From positions 310,001-374,000 of the forward strand of contig NZ_FNXY01000001.1 of NCBI RefSeq assembly GCF_900108855.1: 64,000 bases of DNA, written 5' to 3'. Shown in pieces: positions 63,227 through 64,000 of the stretch (position 1 is the stretch's first letter; each line of letters begins with the position of its first letter). The position numbers and the translations under genes are program-made. The notes under the pieces were generated by a model that made no database searches, was not told the DNA's origin, and worked only from the letters and a program-made list of their open reading frames with translations. The stretch comes from Dyadobacter koreensis. Lineage in GTDB: Bacteria; Bacteroidota; Bacteroidia; Cytophagales; Spirosomataceae.

Positions 63227-64000
63227 GATTTAAATTGGTTACGGATGTTCTCAATTCTATAAACTCATTATGCCTGATTACTTCCAGATGAAGCAGCTCA
63301 GATAAGATGGCCAACAGATCATCAGCCTGACGCGCCTTGTATACGCCGCCGATTCGGCGCTTACCAAGAACGGGATCCAGGATACGTACATTCACCTTGA
63401 AGCGGTCATTCATTTGCTCGACAGCTTCCGAAAGCAGCGTATTGTCAAAATAGAACATGTTGTGCTTGAAGGCCACAAACTGAGCTGGAACCGTGGGCGA
63501 GGTTAGTGTGCATTTCCCGTCTTTTTCCGAGGAAAACAGATTGCCCGGTTTCAGGTAAAGCTGCTTTCCTTTCGGAAGACTTAGTTTTACTTTCCCTTTT
63601 GTTAAAAAAACCTTGGTTGCCCGCTCGCGCGAAAAAGCTACAAATTCGGTCCCCAGCACTTCAATCAGATAATCTTTATCCATTCTCACGATGAAACGGC
63701 TGTCACTTTTTGTATGGACAACCTTAAATTCGGCTTCACCTTCCAGGATCACTTCACGGTTGGCTGAGCCAAAGCCCAGTCTGGGTACCCGTAAAATCGA
63801 ATTGGCATTAAGCACCACCCTTGTTCCGTCAGAAAGCTGATAAGAGGCCGTACGGCCATTTTCTGAAATGAGTGATTTATATAAAATCTCTTTTCTGAAA
63901 ACAAAACCAAAAACGCATAGTAAACAAGCCGCTACTGTGCTCCAAAGCCATACTGTTTTGATAAAACGGGTATTCATTTTATCCGGCTGTGGCACGGAAG
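63219..64000 (-). CDS. FecR-family anti-sigma factor, C-terminal part (runs off window)
   Basis: The frame is open to the window end, so the N-terminal sigma-binding part is outside. Visible: the membrane segment (TVWLWSTVAACLLCVFGFVF), the FecR domain (VVLNANSILRVPRLGFGSAN; EVLGTEFVAFSRERATKVFL) and the C-terminal DUF4974-type domain (FYFDNTLLSEAVEQMNDRFK; RRIGGVYKARQADDLLAIL). Overlaps the SusC gene by 8 bases. Its sigma gene is expected just beyond the right edge. Confidence 0.92.
   Translation of the reverse strand, partial: SVPQPDKMNTRFIKTVWLWSTVAACLLCVFGFVFRKEILYKSLISENGRTASYQLSDGTRVVLNANSILRVPRLGFGSANREVILEGEAEFKVVHTKSDSRFIVRMDKDYLIEVLGTEFVAFSRERATKVFLTKGKVKLSLPKGKQLYLKPGNLFSSEKDGKCTLTSPTVPAQFVAFKHNMFYFDNTLLSEAVEQMNDRFKVNVRILDPVLGKRRIGGVYKARQADDLLAILSELLHLEVIRHNEFIELRTSVTNLNHE

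Noticed and set aside
1..64000. CRISPR arrays, rRNA genes, complete insertion sequences, restriction or toxin-antitoxin systems
   Set aside because: I saw no repeat-spacer pattern, rRNA signature, intact transposase, or such gene pairs.

Overview
The window looks like chromosomal DNA of a Bacteroidota member, most likely Cytophagales (Dyadobacter/Spirosoma-like). Evidence: three SusC/SusD outer-membrane uptake pairs, two of them with FecR anti-sigma factors and STN-domain receptors; a PadR-linked MacB/FtsX permease with a prefix domain; TAnnTTTG-type promoter boxes; almost no Shine-Dalgarno sequences. The genus is inference from gene style, not from a marker gene.

Layout. 1-5657 (minus): ECF sigma factor, FecR, STN-type SusC, SusD (cut by the window edge). 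6.1-8.4 kb: zinc alcohol dehydrogenase plus AraC regulator, a beheaded ArsR copy, and the first of three ~170-bp MITE-like repeats. 8.8-18.1 kb (minus): DUF4833-like protein, then a TetR-controlled RND efflux operon (TetR, TolC, adaptor, RND pump) followed by 3-hydroxyacyl-CoA dehydrogenase and SDR genes. 18.2-18.8 kb: AraC pseudogene and MITE copy 2. 18.8-32.1 kb: an amino-sugar utilisation locus (SusD, SusC, NagA, FucP/NagP-type transporter, NagB-type deaminase, GH109-like enzyme, two-lobed esterase) with a divergent LacI regulator; matching LacI-type operators precede both operons. 32.3-33.3 kb: broken genes, including a multiply frameshifted hydrolase-like pseudogene. 33.4-36.6 kb: PadR and its ABC permease, with tandem palindromes upstream. 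37.0-38.4 kb: lipoprotein, MITE copy 3, AraC remnant.

38.4-56.6 kb is a dense island of small regulators beside NAD(P)H/flavin oxidoreductases: two back-to-back SDR-AraC modules; a TetR regulator with four 18-bp palindromes, one before each of TetR, a GyrI-like protein and two duplicated SDRs; a VOC-EVE-MarR operon with an operator laid over its promoter; an AraC-SDR pair; ArsR genes at both sides of two luciferase-like monooxygenases, a nitroreductase, an F420-reductase-like protein and an NmrA-like protein. A role in redox handling of electrophiles or xenobiotics is a hypothesis.

56.6-58.1 kb is a scar: C-terminal remnant of a site-specific recombinase, the 3' part of a tRNA-Leu(TAG)-like gene and its terminator. 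58.1-64.0 kb (minus): a second FecR-SusC-SusD uptake module, FecR cut by the window edge.

The main new result is regulatory: five regulator families each show their own repeated operator here, and three paralogous oxidoreductase-AraC modules appear to share a direct-repeat operator with 21-bp periodicity.
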